From Iphinoe sp. HA4291-MV1 (GTDB lineage Bacteria > Cyanobacteriota > Cyanobacteriia > Cyanobacteriales > Nostocaceae), in the NCBI GenBank assembly GCA_019359415.1, contig JAHHHH010000073.1:1-39723 (forward strand): a stretch of 39,723 bases of DNA, written 5' to 3'. The notes beneath the pieces are model-generated. The model was not told where the DNA came from. It saw only the letters and a list, made by a program, of their open reading frames with translations, and made no database searches. Shown here piece after piece: positions 17,802 to 26,458 of this stretch; within the stretch, counting starts at the first letter, position 1, and each line of letters starts with the position of its first letter. The position numbers were made by a program, and so were the translations under genes.

Positions 17802-18890
17802 ATGAACATAAACAACTTTCTTAAATCTCTCGGTATTGCTGACCCTAACGGTTCCGGCTGGTTAGCAGTAGTATTGACGTTTCTTTTGGCTTGTGGCGTA
17901 ACTTGGTATTTGATTCCAGCAGTCCGCAAGTTTGCCTTGCGGGTAGGTTGGGCTGATCAACCGAACGCACGGCGTCTTAACCGAGAACCTTTGCCTAATG
18001 CAGGAGGTTTGGCTATCTACGCAGGAGTCATTGCTGCTGTGGTATTAGCCAGTCTCTTACGACCTATTGAACTTGAAAGGGTACTGGCTGAGGTACAGAC
18101 GATTCTTTTGGGGGGTTCGATACTAGTTCTTGTGGGCTTTATCGACGATCAGTTTGGCTTACCCCCTCTTGTTCGATTGTTAATTCAGATACTCACGGCT
18201 CTGTTGTTAGTTGCTAATCGTATTAGCATTGAAGTCTCTTTTGGAACTCCTATTGACTCTACACTAACAGTAGTACTCACAGTACTGTGGGTAGTAGCAA
18301 TCACCAATGCTGTCAACTTAATGGATGGTATGGACGGTTTGGCGGGAGGAGTAAGCTTTATCACCGCTATGAGTTTGTTAGCGGTTTCAGCTCAGGTTCC
18401 CAATCGTGCGGCAGCGACGTTAGTTCTAGCAGCATTGGGGGGTGCAGCATTGGGCTTCTTGCGCCACAACTTCCATCCCTCACGCATCATTATGGGTGAT
18501 GCAGGAGCTTACTTTTTTGGTTATGTGCTAGCTGCTACTAGTATTTTAGGTAATATCCAAGCACCTACAGCGGTCTCTCTGGTCGCGCCAGTTCTGTTTT
18601 TACTGTTACCAGTACTCGATACCACTCAAGTGTTTGTCCGACGCCTCATGGCGGGGAAAAATCCTCTCAGTACCCCTGGTAAAGACCACTTGCACCACCG
18701 CTTATTAGCTTGGGGGTTGTCTCAACGCCACGCCGCGCTCACTCTTTGGTCAATTACCTTAATTTGCAACTTGTTGGCGATGACACTACAAAAGATGACC
18801 TTGGTGCAGATGCTTGTCACTACCATTGGCATCATTATCTTTTTAAGCTTCATTGTCTTGCAAAGGATACGAGCAACCTCAGGCAGATAA
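17802..18890 (+). CDS. WecA/TagO-type undecaprenyl-phosphate N-acetylhexosamine-1-phosphate transferase
   Basis: 362 residues, an integral membrane protein with about ten or eleven hydrophobic helices. Family motifs: WADQPNARRLNREPLPNAGG (residues 47-66), VLVGFIDDQFGLPPL, the catalytic NAVNLMDGMDGLAGGVSF, MGDAGAYFFGY and the HHRLLAWGLSQRHA loop near the C-terminus. These enzymes transfer a sugar phosphate from a UDP-sugar to a lipid carrier, starting polysaccharide, O-antigen or cell-wall polymer synthesis. The Asp-rich DD and D-G-M-D loops bind Mg2+. It is more WecA-like than MraY-like. The ATG at 17802 has GGGAG directly against it, closer than usual, but a stop lies just upstream. Neighbours do not clarify the polymer. 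Confidence 0.9.
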   Translation: MNINNFLKSLGIADPNGSGWLAVVLTFLLACGVTWYLIPAVRKFALRVGWADQPNARRLNREPLPNAGGLAIYAGVIAAVVLASLLRPIELERVLAEVQTILLGGSILVLVGFIDDQFGLPPLVRLLIQILTALLLVANRISIEVSFGTPIDSTLTVVLTVLWVVAITNAVNLMDGMDGLAGGVSFITAMSLLAVSAQVPNRAAATLVLAALGGAALGFLRHNFHPSRIIMGDAGAYFFGYVLAATSILGNIQAPTAVSLVAPVLFLLLPVLDTTQVFVRRLMAGKNPLSTPGKDHLHHRLLAWGLSQRHAALTLWSITLICNLLAMTLQKMTLVQMLVTTIGIIIFLSFIVLQRIRATSGR

Positions 18891-18986
18891 AGAAGTATCT
18901 CAACGCCTATGATTGAAGTGCGAGCATTACTAGATAAAGCATAATATTATGCTAAGTTTGAAGCATCCAGTGTTACGGGCTTGGTT

Positions 18987-19688
18987 ATGGTTTCTCAACC
19001 CCTAGCAGCAACTTTATCACAAGTTGTTTACCCTGAAAGCGACGGCAAGCCAATGGCAGATAATACCAAGCAATTCCGCTGGATTGTGCAGATTCAGCAA
19101 AATCTCGATTGGCTGTACGCTGATGACTCAAATGTATTTGTGGCTGGGGACTTGTTATGGTATCCGGTAAAGGGTCGCAATACCATTGTTACAGCACCAG
19201 ATGTGATAGTAGTGTTTGGTAGACCAAAGGGAGACCGTGGTTCGTATAAACAATGGGAGGAAGACAATATCCCACCCCAAGTCGTCTTTGAAATTCTCTC
19301 TCCCAGTAACAGTTCCACTGAGATGGATAAAAAGCTTCTGTTTTATGATCGCTACGGTGTTCAGGAGTATTACATCTACGATCCAGACAAGAATACTTTG
19401 AAAGGTTGGTTGAGAACAGAGGATGGACTAGATGCGATTGGAGAAATGGCAAACTGGGTTAGTCCTCAGTTAGGTATCCGGTTTGACTTGTCTAATGAGG
19501 AGTTGCAAATTTATCGTCCCGATGGTAGCAAATTTTTCTCTTACGCTGAGGTTAACGAGCAGCTAGAACAAGAAAAGCAACGCGCCGAAGAAGCACAACG
19601 AGAATTAGAGACAGAACGCCAGCGATCGCAAAATCTAGAGGATGTGTTACAAAAGTACCGCGATCGCTTTGGCGATTTGCTTGAGTGA
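18987..19688 (+). CDS. Uma2 family endonuclease-like protein with coiled-coil tail
   Basis: 233 residues from the ATG at 18987; a TTG six bases earlier is possible but less likely. The Uma2 (DUF820) core includes VFVAGDLLWYPVKG with TIVTAPDVIVVFGRPKGDRG, and the PD-(D/E)xK-like strand PQVVFEILSPSNSSTEMDKK, then YDRYGVQEYYIYDPDKNTLK. After residue 190 comes a Glu/Gln/Arg-rich coiled coil (NEQLEQEKQRAEEAQRELET). Function in cyanobacteria is unknown; a restriction-like nuclease fold is assigned from the family. It converges on dacB with 1 bp between the stop codons. Confidence 0.85.
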   Translation: MVSQPLAATLSQVVYPESDGKPMADNTKQFRWIVQIQQNLDWLYADDSNVFVAGDLLWYPVKGRNTIVTAPDVIVVFGRPKGDRGSYKQWEEDNIPPQVVFEILSPSNSSTEMDKKLLFYDRYGVQEYYIYDPDKNTLKGWLRTEDGLDAIGEMANWVSPQLGIRFDLSNEELQIYRPDGSKFFSYAEVNEQLEQEKQRAEEAQRELETERQRSQNLEDVLQKYRDRFGDLLE

Positions 19689-19689
19689 T

Positions 19690-21156
19690 TTAACAATTTT
19701 GCAGTTGAGCTAACAATACCACAATTTCATCAATACCCTGTCGCACAACCGTTGCTCGCTGTTCGCTTTGATTCACCATAATACTGAAAACGATTGGACC
19801 GTACTTGGGCGCATTGACATATCCTGCCAAGGAAACAACACCATCCATTGTGCCAGTTTTCGCTTGTACAATGCCTTGCGCAGGTGTCTTTTGAAAGCGA
19901 TTTTTCAGAGTACCAGTTCTGCCTGCTACAGGTAAAGATGCTCGATACACCAGTGCTGCTGGTGATTTTGCCATTGCTTGCAAAGTTTGTACTAAAGCTT
20001 CTGGATTTATGAGGTTTTTACGAGATAACCCGGAACCATCTACCAAAGAGTAACCAGCTGGATTGACTCCCATCTGGGTTAGCGTCGCCTTCATCACTTC
20101 CAAACCCGCATCAGCAGAAGTTTGATTCTCAACTGGTGGTTTTTTAAGAGCTAATGCCCTTAACAAGGACTCCGCAAAAACATTATTACTATTGATATTT
20201 GTTTGTGCTATAAGTTCTGAGAGTGGAGGAGATTCCACATTAGCTAATTCTTCTTCATTCTTGGCACCAGTTGATGATACAAACATTTGTACAACAGGAA
20301 TTTTCTCTGCTATTAAAGTACTACGAAAACGACGCAAGAAATATTCGGCAGGGGCAAGAACAGGTAAACTGACTAACGTAGGTTCGGAATTGAGCGCCAA
20401 CTGCCCTTGAATTCGCAAAATTGGTCCTTTCAAGTCGCGGGTAACATTGATGGACGTTGATTGGTTTTCTGTTGTTGCAGACTGATTAATAACTTGCCAC
20501 TGTGCAGCCTCATTGATATCAGTCCAGATAACTTTGAGCGGTTGACCGACACTTTGCGGCAGAAGTCTTATATTAAAAACATTTTGATTTAAAATTAGGC
20601 TATTGATAGGTGCCCCGTAGTCTGACTGTATGTCCTCCCATTGCCAAGAGGGGTGAACAATATCTCCTCGAATGTAAGTATCATCAGCAATCAACTGATT
20701 GATTTTCCGAATACCCTTCTGTTTCAACTGCTTTGCCAAAGCTGCCAATTGTGCATCACCTAAACTAGGATCTCCCCGACCCACAACACGCAAAATACCA
20801 TCACCACCGCGATAGACAGAGGTGCGAATGCGAAAATTTGCTCCTAGTTGCTGTAGTGCAGCTGCTGTTGTCAGCAGTTTAGTCGTGGAAGCTGGGATAA
20901 AGTATTTTTGGGCATCCCGACTGTAAAGAGTTTGGGTAGAAGACAAAGATTGTACCACAATACCCCAATGTGCCCGACTGAATGGAGAACGATTAATCAC
21001 AGCATCTACAGATGCTCCCAATTGGCTAGGGCAAATTGATTTTGTGGTAGTTTCTGTTGGTACAACTTGTGTTTGTGCTTGAACTGGTTTTAGAGTAATA
21101 CCTACTTGGGTACCCAAAAAGAGCAGCAGGAACCCAAGAGAAATTCTTTTAGACAC
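19690..21156 (-). CDS. dacB: D-alanyl-D-alanine carboxypeptidase/endopeptidase (PBP4, family S13)
   Basis: 488 residues. GTG start with GAGG/GAGGG ribosome sites. The signal peptide SLGFLLLFLGTQVGI... ends about residue 28 (VQAQ). Active-site motifs: SxxK in PASTTKLLTTAAAL (Ser90, Lys93), SxN in NINSNNVFAE (about 320-330), and KTG in VQAKTGTMDGVVSLAGYV (about 437). The region between SxxK and SxN carries the inserted domains typical of S13 enzymes. It trims peptidoglycan cross-links in the periplasm. It is monocistronic as far as can be seen; the upstream 470 bp hold no gene. Confidence 0.95.
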   Translation of the reverse strand: MSKRISLGFLLLFLGTQVGITLKPVQAQTQVVPTETTTKSICPSQLGASVDAVINRSPFSRAHWGIVVQSLSSTQTLYSRDAQKYFIPASTTKLLTTAAALQQLGANFRIRTSVYRGGDGILRVVGRGDPSLGDAQLAALAKQLKQKGIRKINQLIADDTYIRGDIVHPSWQWEDIQSDYGAPINSLILNQNVFNIRLLPQSVGQPLKVIWTDINEAAQWQVINQSATTENQSTSINVTRDLKGPILRIQGQLALNSEPTLVSLPVLAPAEYFLRRFRSTLIAEKIPVVQMFVSSTGAKNEEELANVESPPLSELIAQTNINSNNVFAESLLRALALKKPPVENQTSADAGLEVMKATLTQMGVNPAGYSLVDGSGLSRKNLINPEALVQTLQAMAKSPAALVYRASLPVAGRTGTLKNRFQKTPAQGIVQAKTGTMDGVVSLAGYVNAPKYGPIVFSIMVNQSEQRATVVRQGIDEIVVLLAQLQNC

Positions 21157-21633
21157 TGTTCCCTCTGCCTCCTCTACTAGACCTAAGATTAAGATTTTTT
21201 GTAATTCTTATCATTTACTGAAATTTTCCTCACTGATTCCACAAAGTTTCCACAAGCACTTCCCTATTTTCCACAGCTGCTTCACGATGTTACAAGCTTT
21301 TGCTGCGTTATTGGGGATTTCTTTTTCTTGTCAACAGGGATCTTAAAGAACTGAGTTTATATTAATAAATATTACAAAAATAGCCGGTAACCCTGATTAT
21401 TTCGTAAATATTTATTTTCTCTCAATTGATTCTTAATATTTCGCAGCATTGACAAACCCACCCCCTTTTAGCGCAAAATGATGCGGCTTGCTTTTTTAGT
21501 CCGTTGAACTGCTGTGTAAATTTACTTAAGCTGTTGCCGCAGATTGTCGGACAGTTCTTAAGCTGTGTGTTCCTACTATGGCTTATGAGAAGCGAGGTTT
21601 CCCGATTGGAGAACTTTAAAGGAGATGAATCTT
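21157..21633. other. Intergenic region with DnaA-box-like motifs
   Basis: No gene. Three same-strand boxes resembling TTTTCCACA lie at 21235-21243 (7/9), 21246-21254 (8/9) and 21267-21275 (9/9). An AT-rich stretch (21355-21430) follows. See findings. The region also contains the promoter of the DUF2811 gene. Confidence 0.5.
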
Positions 21634-21831
21634 ATGCATGCAACAGTTAGCATCTTTACAGAAATTCCCGAAACACTTCATGAATCGCTGAAAAACTACT
21701 TGGAAACACATCCAGACTGGGATCAAAACCGTGTACTGACAGCAGCATTGTCTTTGTTTTTACTTCAAAATGGAGAGAGCGATCGCCGTGCTGCTCGGGT
21801 GTATCTGGAAACTTTGTTTCATCACTGCTAA
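21634..21831 (+). CDS. DUF2811 family small protein
   Basis: 65 residues from ATG 21634, chosen because AAAGGAG lies 9 bp upstream; the ATG at 21625 touches that site. HATVSIFTEIPETLHESLKN, then YLETHPDWDQNRVLTAALSL and FLLQNGESDRRAARVYLETL make the complete DUF2811 domain. It looks like a small helical protein with a possible ribbon-helix-helix-like start; function is unknown. It stands alone with a long 3' untranslated stretch to a strong hairpin at 22027. Confidence 0.88.
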   Translation: MHATVSIFTEIPETLHESLKNYLETHPDWDQNRVLTAALSLFLLQNGESDRRAARVYLETLFHHC

Positions 21832-22026
21832 GTAGAAATGCATTGTCTCGCTCAAGACTTTCAGCAAGACTCGGAGTTAACGAACCATCGGTTATCAACC
21901 ACAAAAAATCTTGAGTGACAAAAGTTACTGCTCAAAGTTATTGCTTGCAGCATCACGAATTGACTCAAGACTTGTCTTAACAAAAAATCAAGCAAGTTAA
22001 ATTAAATATGGAATAGCCCACTCAAG

Positions 22027-22081
22027 AATGAAGTACAAAAGATGAAGTGTTTCTTCCTTTATCTTTTGTACTTCATTTTTT
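22027..22081 (+). terminator. Strong intrinsic terminator 195 bp after DUF2811
   Basis: Perfect 17-bp stem (AATGAAGTACAAAAGAT, 22027-22043, with its complement at 22061-22077), 17-nt loop and a T-rich tail (TTTTTTC). No second gene lies between it and DUF2811, so it probably ends a transcript with a long 3' UTR. The rest of 21832-22280 is featureless. Confidence 0.7.
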
Positions 22082-22280
22082 CTTTCATCTTTCTTCCTTA
22101 AGACCCCATTTGGTCACGCCCTAGTTTTTGAAGTCACCAACTCAGACATTAAAGCAATGCCTAGTTGCTGCTTGTGCGGTAAATGCGATTAAGGGCTTGT
22201 ATCAAGGTTAATTTTTTAACCTGGCTTTCTAGTTAAGTCTTCGTCATTCACATATTTTGGCAATATTCTTAACTATTGAA

Positions 22281-23006
22281 TTATTGAGATTTTTCAGACT
22301 GCTGACTACCAGAAGGACATTCAAACTTATACCCGACGCCACGCACAGTTTGAATTAATGCTGGTTGGCTGGCGTCAATCTCAATCTTCTTGCGAATTTG
22401 ACCGATATGTACATCTACGACCCTTTGATCGCCGACGTACTCGTAGTCCCACACCTCCTGAATGAGTTCAGCACGTCGCCAAACTCGACCAGGATGGCTA
22501 GCTAAAAAATGCAACAGGTCAAATTCCAAAGCAGTTAAAGGCACAGGCTGGCTGTTAAGTGTGACCTCCCGCCGTACAGGATCAATCATTAGCTTTTCAA
22601 AAATTAACCTCTTCTGTTCTGCCGTAGTGACAATACGTTGACGCCTTAAAATTGCTGCTACTCTCACTTCTAGTTCTCCCAAACCAAAGGGCTTGGTGAG
22701 ATAGTCATCAGCACCTTTAGAAAAGCCGCGAATTTTGTCAGCTTCGTCTGCACGGCTAGTTAGCATGAGTACAAAAACTCCGTTACGGCTTTGCATCTCT
22801 TGACAGAGGTTAAATCCAATGACGTCTGGTAAATTTATGTCTAAAATTACCAGGTCTGGATTAAATTGCTCAAACAGCGCTAGGGCAGTTTTACCATCTT
22901 CGGCAGCTTCTACCTGATAGTTTTGCTTAATTAAGAAGCGTTGGATTAAATTCCGAACCGCAGGGTCGTCATCAACTACAAGAATCTTGGCAGGAGCCAT
23001 GACCAT
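22281..23006 (-). CDS. OmpR-family response regulator
   Basis: About 241 residues from the ATG at 23006; the ATG at 23000 (MAPAKILVVDDDPAV) may be the true start. Neither has a clear ribosome site. The receiver domain has acidic residues at the first strand, Asp54 (VILDINLP) as phosphoacceptor and Lys in YLTKPFG. The winged-helix output domain carries LTALEFDLLHFLASHPGRVW, LIQEVWDYEYVGDQRVVDVH and TVRGVGYKFE. It would be phosphorylated by a sensor kinase and bind promoter DNA. No kinase is adjacent. It is not RpaA or RpaB by the sequences I know. An 8-bp inverted repeat CCTGATTA/TAATCAGG lies about 100 bp upstream (23108-23140). Confidence 0.9.
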   Translation of the reverse strand: MVMAPAKILVVDDDPAVRNLIQRFLIKQNYQVEAAEDGKTALALFEQFNPDLVILDINLPDVIGFNLCQEMQSRNGVFVLMLTSRADEADKIRGFSKGADDYLTKPFGLGELEVRVAAILRRQRIVTTAEQKRLIFEKLMIDPVRREVTLNSQPVPLTALEFDLLHFLASHPGRVWRRAELIQEVWDYEYVGDQRVVDVHIGQIRKKIEIDASQPALIQTVRGVGYKFECPSGSQQSEKSQ

Positions 23007-23018
23007 CACTTTACACAA

Positions 23019-23687
23019 AAATTTATAGGATTAATGAACGAATTCCGTAAAGAAAGTGGTTTTCGCATTGGAGACAATATGTATCTACAAGGCTAAAGCA
23101 TGATTTCCCTGATTATTCAAATACTACTAGTGTAATCAGGATTCTCAATAATTAGGGCGTAAATATTTTGGTAATGCTACCCCTTGCTCCACTATCTGGC
23201 TTTTTTGTTAACCTTTTGTCCACAAGGCAGATACTCTGACCTTAACCACAATAATTAGGTAAACTTGAACACAAGGTTGTCCCAGATGCACGATAATTTA
23301 AAACGCTTCAATTTTAAATCGATATGCAGCTTCGTGGCATGAGGAATTATCAGGCTAATTATTCATAACTCAGTTAAGTGCAGTAAATTGCTGATTATGA
23401 AACAATCATAGATTTTTTTCATCATAAAAATGGCTTCTAGGTATTTTTAGCTCAAATTCTAGAGTAAAGCCCTAGTTAGTGAACGACATGAGGGGATACA
23501 CGGAGTTATGGCTATATGTTAAAGTGACTATAGTTAAAATTACCAAGTTAATATAGCCTACCTATGCTAATATCCGGGTAAGGCATACGAATTGACCAAA
23601 ACATTGGTTTCGACCAAGATAAAATTATAGTCGTTTTTTGTTTAGCAAGATATTGCCGCCGACTGAGGCTGATAGTGATAAACTCCC
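23019..23687. other. Intergenic region
   Basis: About 670 bp between divergent genes, AT-rich. It holds the inverted repeat at 23108-23140 and a lone TTGTCCACA box near 23217. Presumably it carries the promoters of both genes. No ORF is supported. Confidence 0.5.
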
Positions 23688-24314
23688 ATGAGCGAGCAGA
23701 ATCCCTACGAAAAACTTGGGGTATCAGAGGATGCTAGCTTCGACGAAATTCAAGATGTTCGCAATCGTCTATTGGAGCAATACAGTGGCGATGCCAAACA
23801 TCTAGAAGTTATAGAAGCTGCTTATGACGCGATTTTAATGGAGCGCTTAAGGATGCGCCAAGAAGGCAAAATTAAAGTGCCCGAACGTATCCGGTTTCCA
23901 GAGAACTTGGTAAAATCGCCTCCAAAAGAAAATCTCACCCCTCGCGAGCAGTCGCCTGCGTGGCTGCAACGAATCCTAGACAAGCCTACTCCAGTAGATG
24001 TTTTGTTGCCTGGAGCTTGGTATGTTGGATTGAGTGCCATTAGCACATTTTACCAAGCTGGAAGCGACCAGATTTTGCAGTTGACACTAGTACTTGGGGT
24101 GTGTGTAAGTATTTATTTTCTCAATCGTAAGGAAGGAAAGTTTGGAAGAGCAGTTTTATTAACGCTAATTGGTCTAACGACGGGCTTAATTGTAGGAGGG
24201 CTAGTCGCCAACTTGCTCCTCCCTCAAATACAGTTTCTGACTTTGAATCAGAATCAGTTTTCTACTGTGGTCACTTTCGTATTGTTATGGCTTATCAGTA
24301 GCTTTTTAAGGTAG
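23688..24314 (+). CDS. CPP1-like family protein (J-like domain plus membrane helices)
   Basis: 208 residues. The N-terminal J-like domain (NPYEKLGVSEDASFDEIQDV, about residues 5-60) lacks the HPD motif. A linker and three hydrophobic segments follow (from about residue 100: LLPGAWYVGLSAIST; LVLGVCVSIYFLN; LLTLIGLTTGLIVGGLVANL; a last one at the C-terminus). The family (DUF3353) is related to plant CPP1, a chaperone-like protein that stabilises light-dependent protochlorophyllide reductase. A role in chlorophyll synthesis or thylakoid biogenesis is plausible but not shown here. Its last 20 bp overlap the HAD gene on the other strand. Confidence 0.88.
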   Translation: MSEQNPYEKLGVSEDASFDEIQDVRNRLLEQYSGDAKHLEVIEAAYDAILMERLRMRQEGKIKVPERIRFPENLVKSPPKENLTPREQSPAWLQRILDKPTPVDVLLPGAWYVGLSAISTFYQAGSDQILQLTLVLGVCVSIYFLNRKEGKFGRAVLLTLIGLTTGLIVGGLVANLLLPQIQFLTLNQNQFSTVVTFVLLWLISSFLR

Positions 24315-25068
24315 ATAGGTTCTTGCGGCGTGGGGAATAGGGAATAGATAGGTTCATCCCATTCCCAACTTTGGCTGTCTGTGGTAGCGTTCTCTCTAGA
24401 ACTAAATCCACCGCACAACTAAGATCCCTGACAATTAAGTTCGGCTGGTATAGCTTTAGTTGATCGCGATCGCGGATACCACACTCTACAGCCATGACCT
24501 TAACATCGTGTTTTGTGGCAGAAATGATGTCAGCTTCTGTATCTCCCACCATCCAGGTATCGGTGGCAGGGGGCAATTCTTGTATTGCCCGTGCCATCAA
24601 CAAAGGTTTATCATCGGTGTCACGGGTTTTGACATAATCGTTGCTCAAGCAGTAACAGCGATTTTCTGGGAAAAATCTCCCTAAATCATATTTCTTAAAG
24701 GCATAATCTAATTCCCAAATCCGACGCATGGTCATAACGACTAGATCAATTCCTGCTTGTTGGATTTTTAATAGTGCTTCTACAGCGCCAGGAGCTAAGC
24801 TGTCGTACTGTAAGTATGGTTCTGTATGCACAGTTTGTCGCCGCAAGTGAGAAAACTCCTGTGCCTGTGCTTCATCTAGACCAGAAATTATACCGATGTG
24901 TATTTCAGGAATATGCGATCGCTTCAACTGCCAAAATTCTGCTTTAGCAAGTTGTCGTATCTGTTGGTTTGGGCGTCGAATCTTCTGCAAGCAGAATTGG
25001 TACACACGGTAATACCGCTCAGAAACATCAATAATGGGACCGTCAAAATCTGTAATAAGTCTTAACAT
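24295..25068 (-). CDS. HAD-superfamily hydrolase
   Basis: 257 residues. Motif I is LITDFDGPIIDVSE (nucleophile Asp7, acid Asp9). The cap region runs to about 90. Motif II is VVMTMRR, motif III the Lys of DKPLLMARA, and motif IV GDTEADIISA. It is a phosphatase-like enzyme of the phosphoglycolate phosphatase type; substrate unknown. The last 25 residues (after LERTLPQTAKVG) are encoded partly by an interspersed repeat (GGGAATAG type). The stop lies inside the CPP1-like gene on the opposite strand, so the tail is probably an extension acquired when the original stop was lost. Confidence 0.88.
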   Translation of the reverse strand: MLRLITDFDGPIIDVSERYYRVYQFCLQKIRRPNQQIRQLAKAEFWQLKRSHIPEIHIGIISGLDEAQAQEFSHLRRQTVHTEPYLQYDSLAPGAVEALLKIQQAGIDLVVMTMRRIWELDYAFKKYDLGRFFPENRCYCLSNDYVKTRDTDDKPLLMARAIQELPPATDTWMVGDTEADIISATKHDVKVMAVECGIRDRDQLKLYQPNLIVRDLSCAVDLVLERTLPQTAKVGNGMNLSIPYSPRRKNLSTLKSY

Positions 25069-25170
25069 TTTTATTTAAAACGCAAACTTTACCTTTATTT
25101 ACAGAGTATCCCAGATATGATGTTTTGTACTTTTGAAAAATTGATAAGTCAATTTTGGATTCCTAATACA

Positions 25171-26337
25171 TCATCCAAAATCTTCAAGACTACCGCGTTT
25201 GATTTGTTCATTTTCAATCGCTGCAAATAAAGCGCGAAAGTTCCCTTCACCAAAACCTTGAGCTTGGTACCGACGCTCAATAAACTCAAAGAAAAAGGTT
25301 GGCTGTCCAAAGATGGGCTGAGTGAAAATTTGTAGTAGTAGAGGAGTTATATTCTTCCTCAACTCAAAACAAGTCTCTTCTTTCCAATCCACCAAAATTT
25401 CCTGTTCAGCAATAGCATCCAGTTCGTCTATGGATAGGGGAAGCCTTTTTCGCTGTCGAATTTGTGAGTAGTAGTCTTTAGGAACTGGGAGTAACGATAG
25501 ACCATTAGCACGGAATTGGGCTATTGCACGAACAATATTGCGTGTCCCTAAGGCGATATGTTGAATTCCTGGTCCTCGGTTCACGTTCAAAAATTCTTGA
25601 ATTTGAGAATTGGCTGAAGCTGGTTCATTAATTGGCAATTTTACGCCGCCGTTATGCGAAACCATAACTTGGCTATACAAAGCAGAGCGAGAAGTTTGAA
25701 TATTAAACGTCTGCTGTCCCTGAAAATTAAGGATATTTTCGTACCAAGCCACTGCGTGTTCTAAATCACCTGTATCCACGTTTAGCACAATGTGGTCTAT
25801 AGCGGCAAACCAGGAAGATGGGCATTGGGAATTGGGCATTGGGAATTGGGCATTGTCCCCTTGTCCCCTTGTCTCCTTGTCCCCTCCCCCTCTCCTTTCT
25901 ACCAACGTATGTGTTAAGGAACCCCAAGCAGCAATTTTGCTCCACTTAATGTGTTCCTGACCATATTGGTATTGCTGTATGGGTTGCAGGACTTTTGCCC
26001 CGTGCGCTTGAGCAAGGGAAATGACCTGTTCTACATTTTCAACACAAAAAGCAACATCTGCTACACCAGGCGGGTGGTAGCGCAAAAACTCAGCAACTGG
26101 ACTGGTGGGTAGTAGCGGGGAAGATAGTAAAAAGTAGACTGGACCACTTTTGACCACTTGTGTGCAGGTGTGAAAGGCGTCATCCCCTATAGTCTCCCAA
26201 GGAATATAGTCTCCCTTTTTTAGAAAGGTTGGAAAAATGGCAGAATCAGCGACTACTTGAAAACCCAAATGGCGTACAAACCAATTACGCCAAGCTTTGG
26301 CGTCTTCCACATAGAAGTGAACGTGATCAATTTTCAT
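25171..26337 (-). CDS. hppD: 4-hydroxyphenylpyruvate dioxygenase
   Basis: 388 residues, two glyoxalase-fold domains. The Fe(II) ligands of the C-terminal domain are visible: His182 (AAIDHIVLNV), His260 (GPGIQHIALGT) and Glu351 (TFFFEFIER). The enzyme converts 4-hydroxyphenylpyruvate to homogentisate, the head-group precursor of tocopherols (and plastoquinone in plants). Between the domains, residues about 149-175 (GGGDKETRGQGDNAQF..., Gly/Asp/Gln/Pro-rich) match no HPPD I know. They are encoded by an interspersed intergenic-type repeat inserted in frame. No operon partner is seen. An unrelated dioxygenase of the same fold cannot be excluded, but the ligand triad fits HPPD. Confidence 0.9.
   Translation of the reverse strand: MKIDHVHFYVEDAKAWRNWFVRHLGFQVVADSAIFPTFLKKGDYIPWETIGDDAFHTCTQVVKSGPVYFLLSSPLLPTSPVAEFLRYHPPGVADVAFCVENVEQVISLAQAHGAKVLQPIQQYQYGQEHIKWSKIAAWGSLTHTLVERRGGGDKETRGQGDNAQFPMPNSQCPSSWFAAIDHIVLNVDTGDLEHAVAWYENILNFQGQQTFNIQTSRSALYSQVMVSHNGGVKLPINEPASANSQIQEFLNVNRGPGIQHIALGTRNIVRAIAQFRANGLSLLPVPKDYYSQIRQRKRLPLSIDELDAIAEQEILVDWKEETCFELRKNITPLLLQIFTQPIFGQPTFFFEFIERRYQAQGFGEGNFRALFAAIENEQIKRGSLEDFG
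25813..25893. repeat. Interspersed repeat inserted in frame in the HPPD gene
   Basis: Plus strand: GGGCATTGGGAATT units followed by CCCCTTGTCCCCTTGTCTCC-type units. The same GGGAATTGGG-like and CCCCATTTCCC-like sequence occurs in intergenic DNA of this window (about 24335 and 32110-32170). Here it encodes the interdomain linker and keeps the reading frame. Confidence 0.8.
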
Positions 26338-26458
26338 GCTCTTTGAAAATCCAGCGCCAATGTTTATCTGTTTGTCATTTTTGCCTTTTTTACTGGATTT
26401 TCAAGTCATTCCTAAGCAAGAATCTGGATTCTTAAACTTGATATTGTGGAGATTGAGC

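Noticed and set aside
22281-23006. Assignment of the response regulator as RpaB or RpaA
   Set aside because: The receiver and C-terminal sequences differ from those I know for RpaA/RpaB, and no kinase or photosynthesis gene is adjacent.
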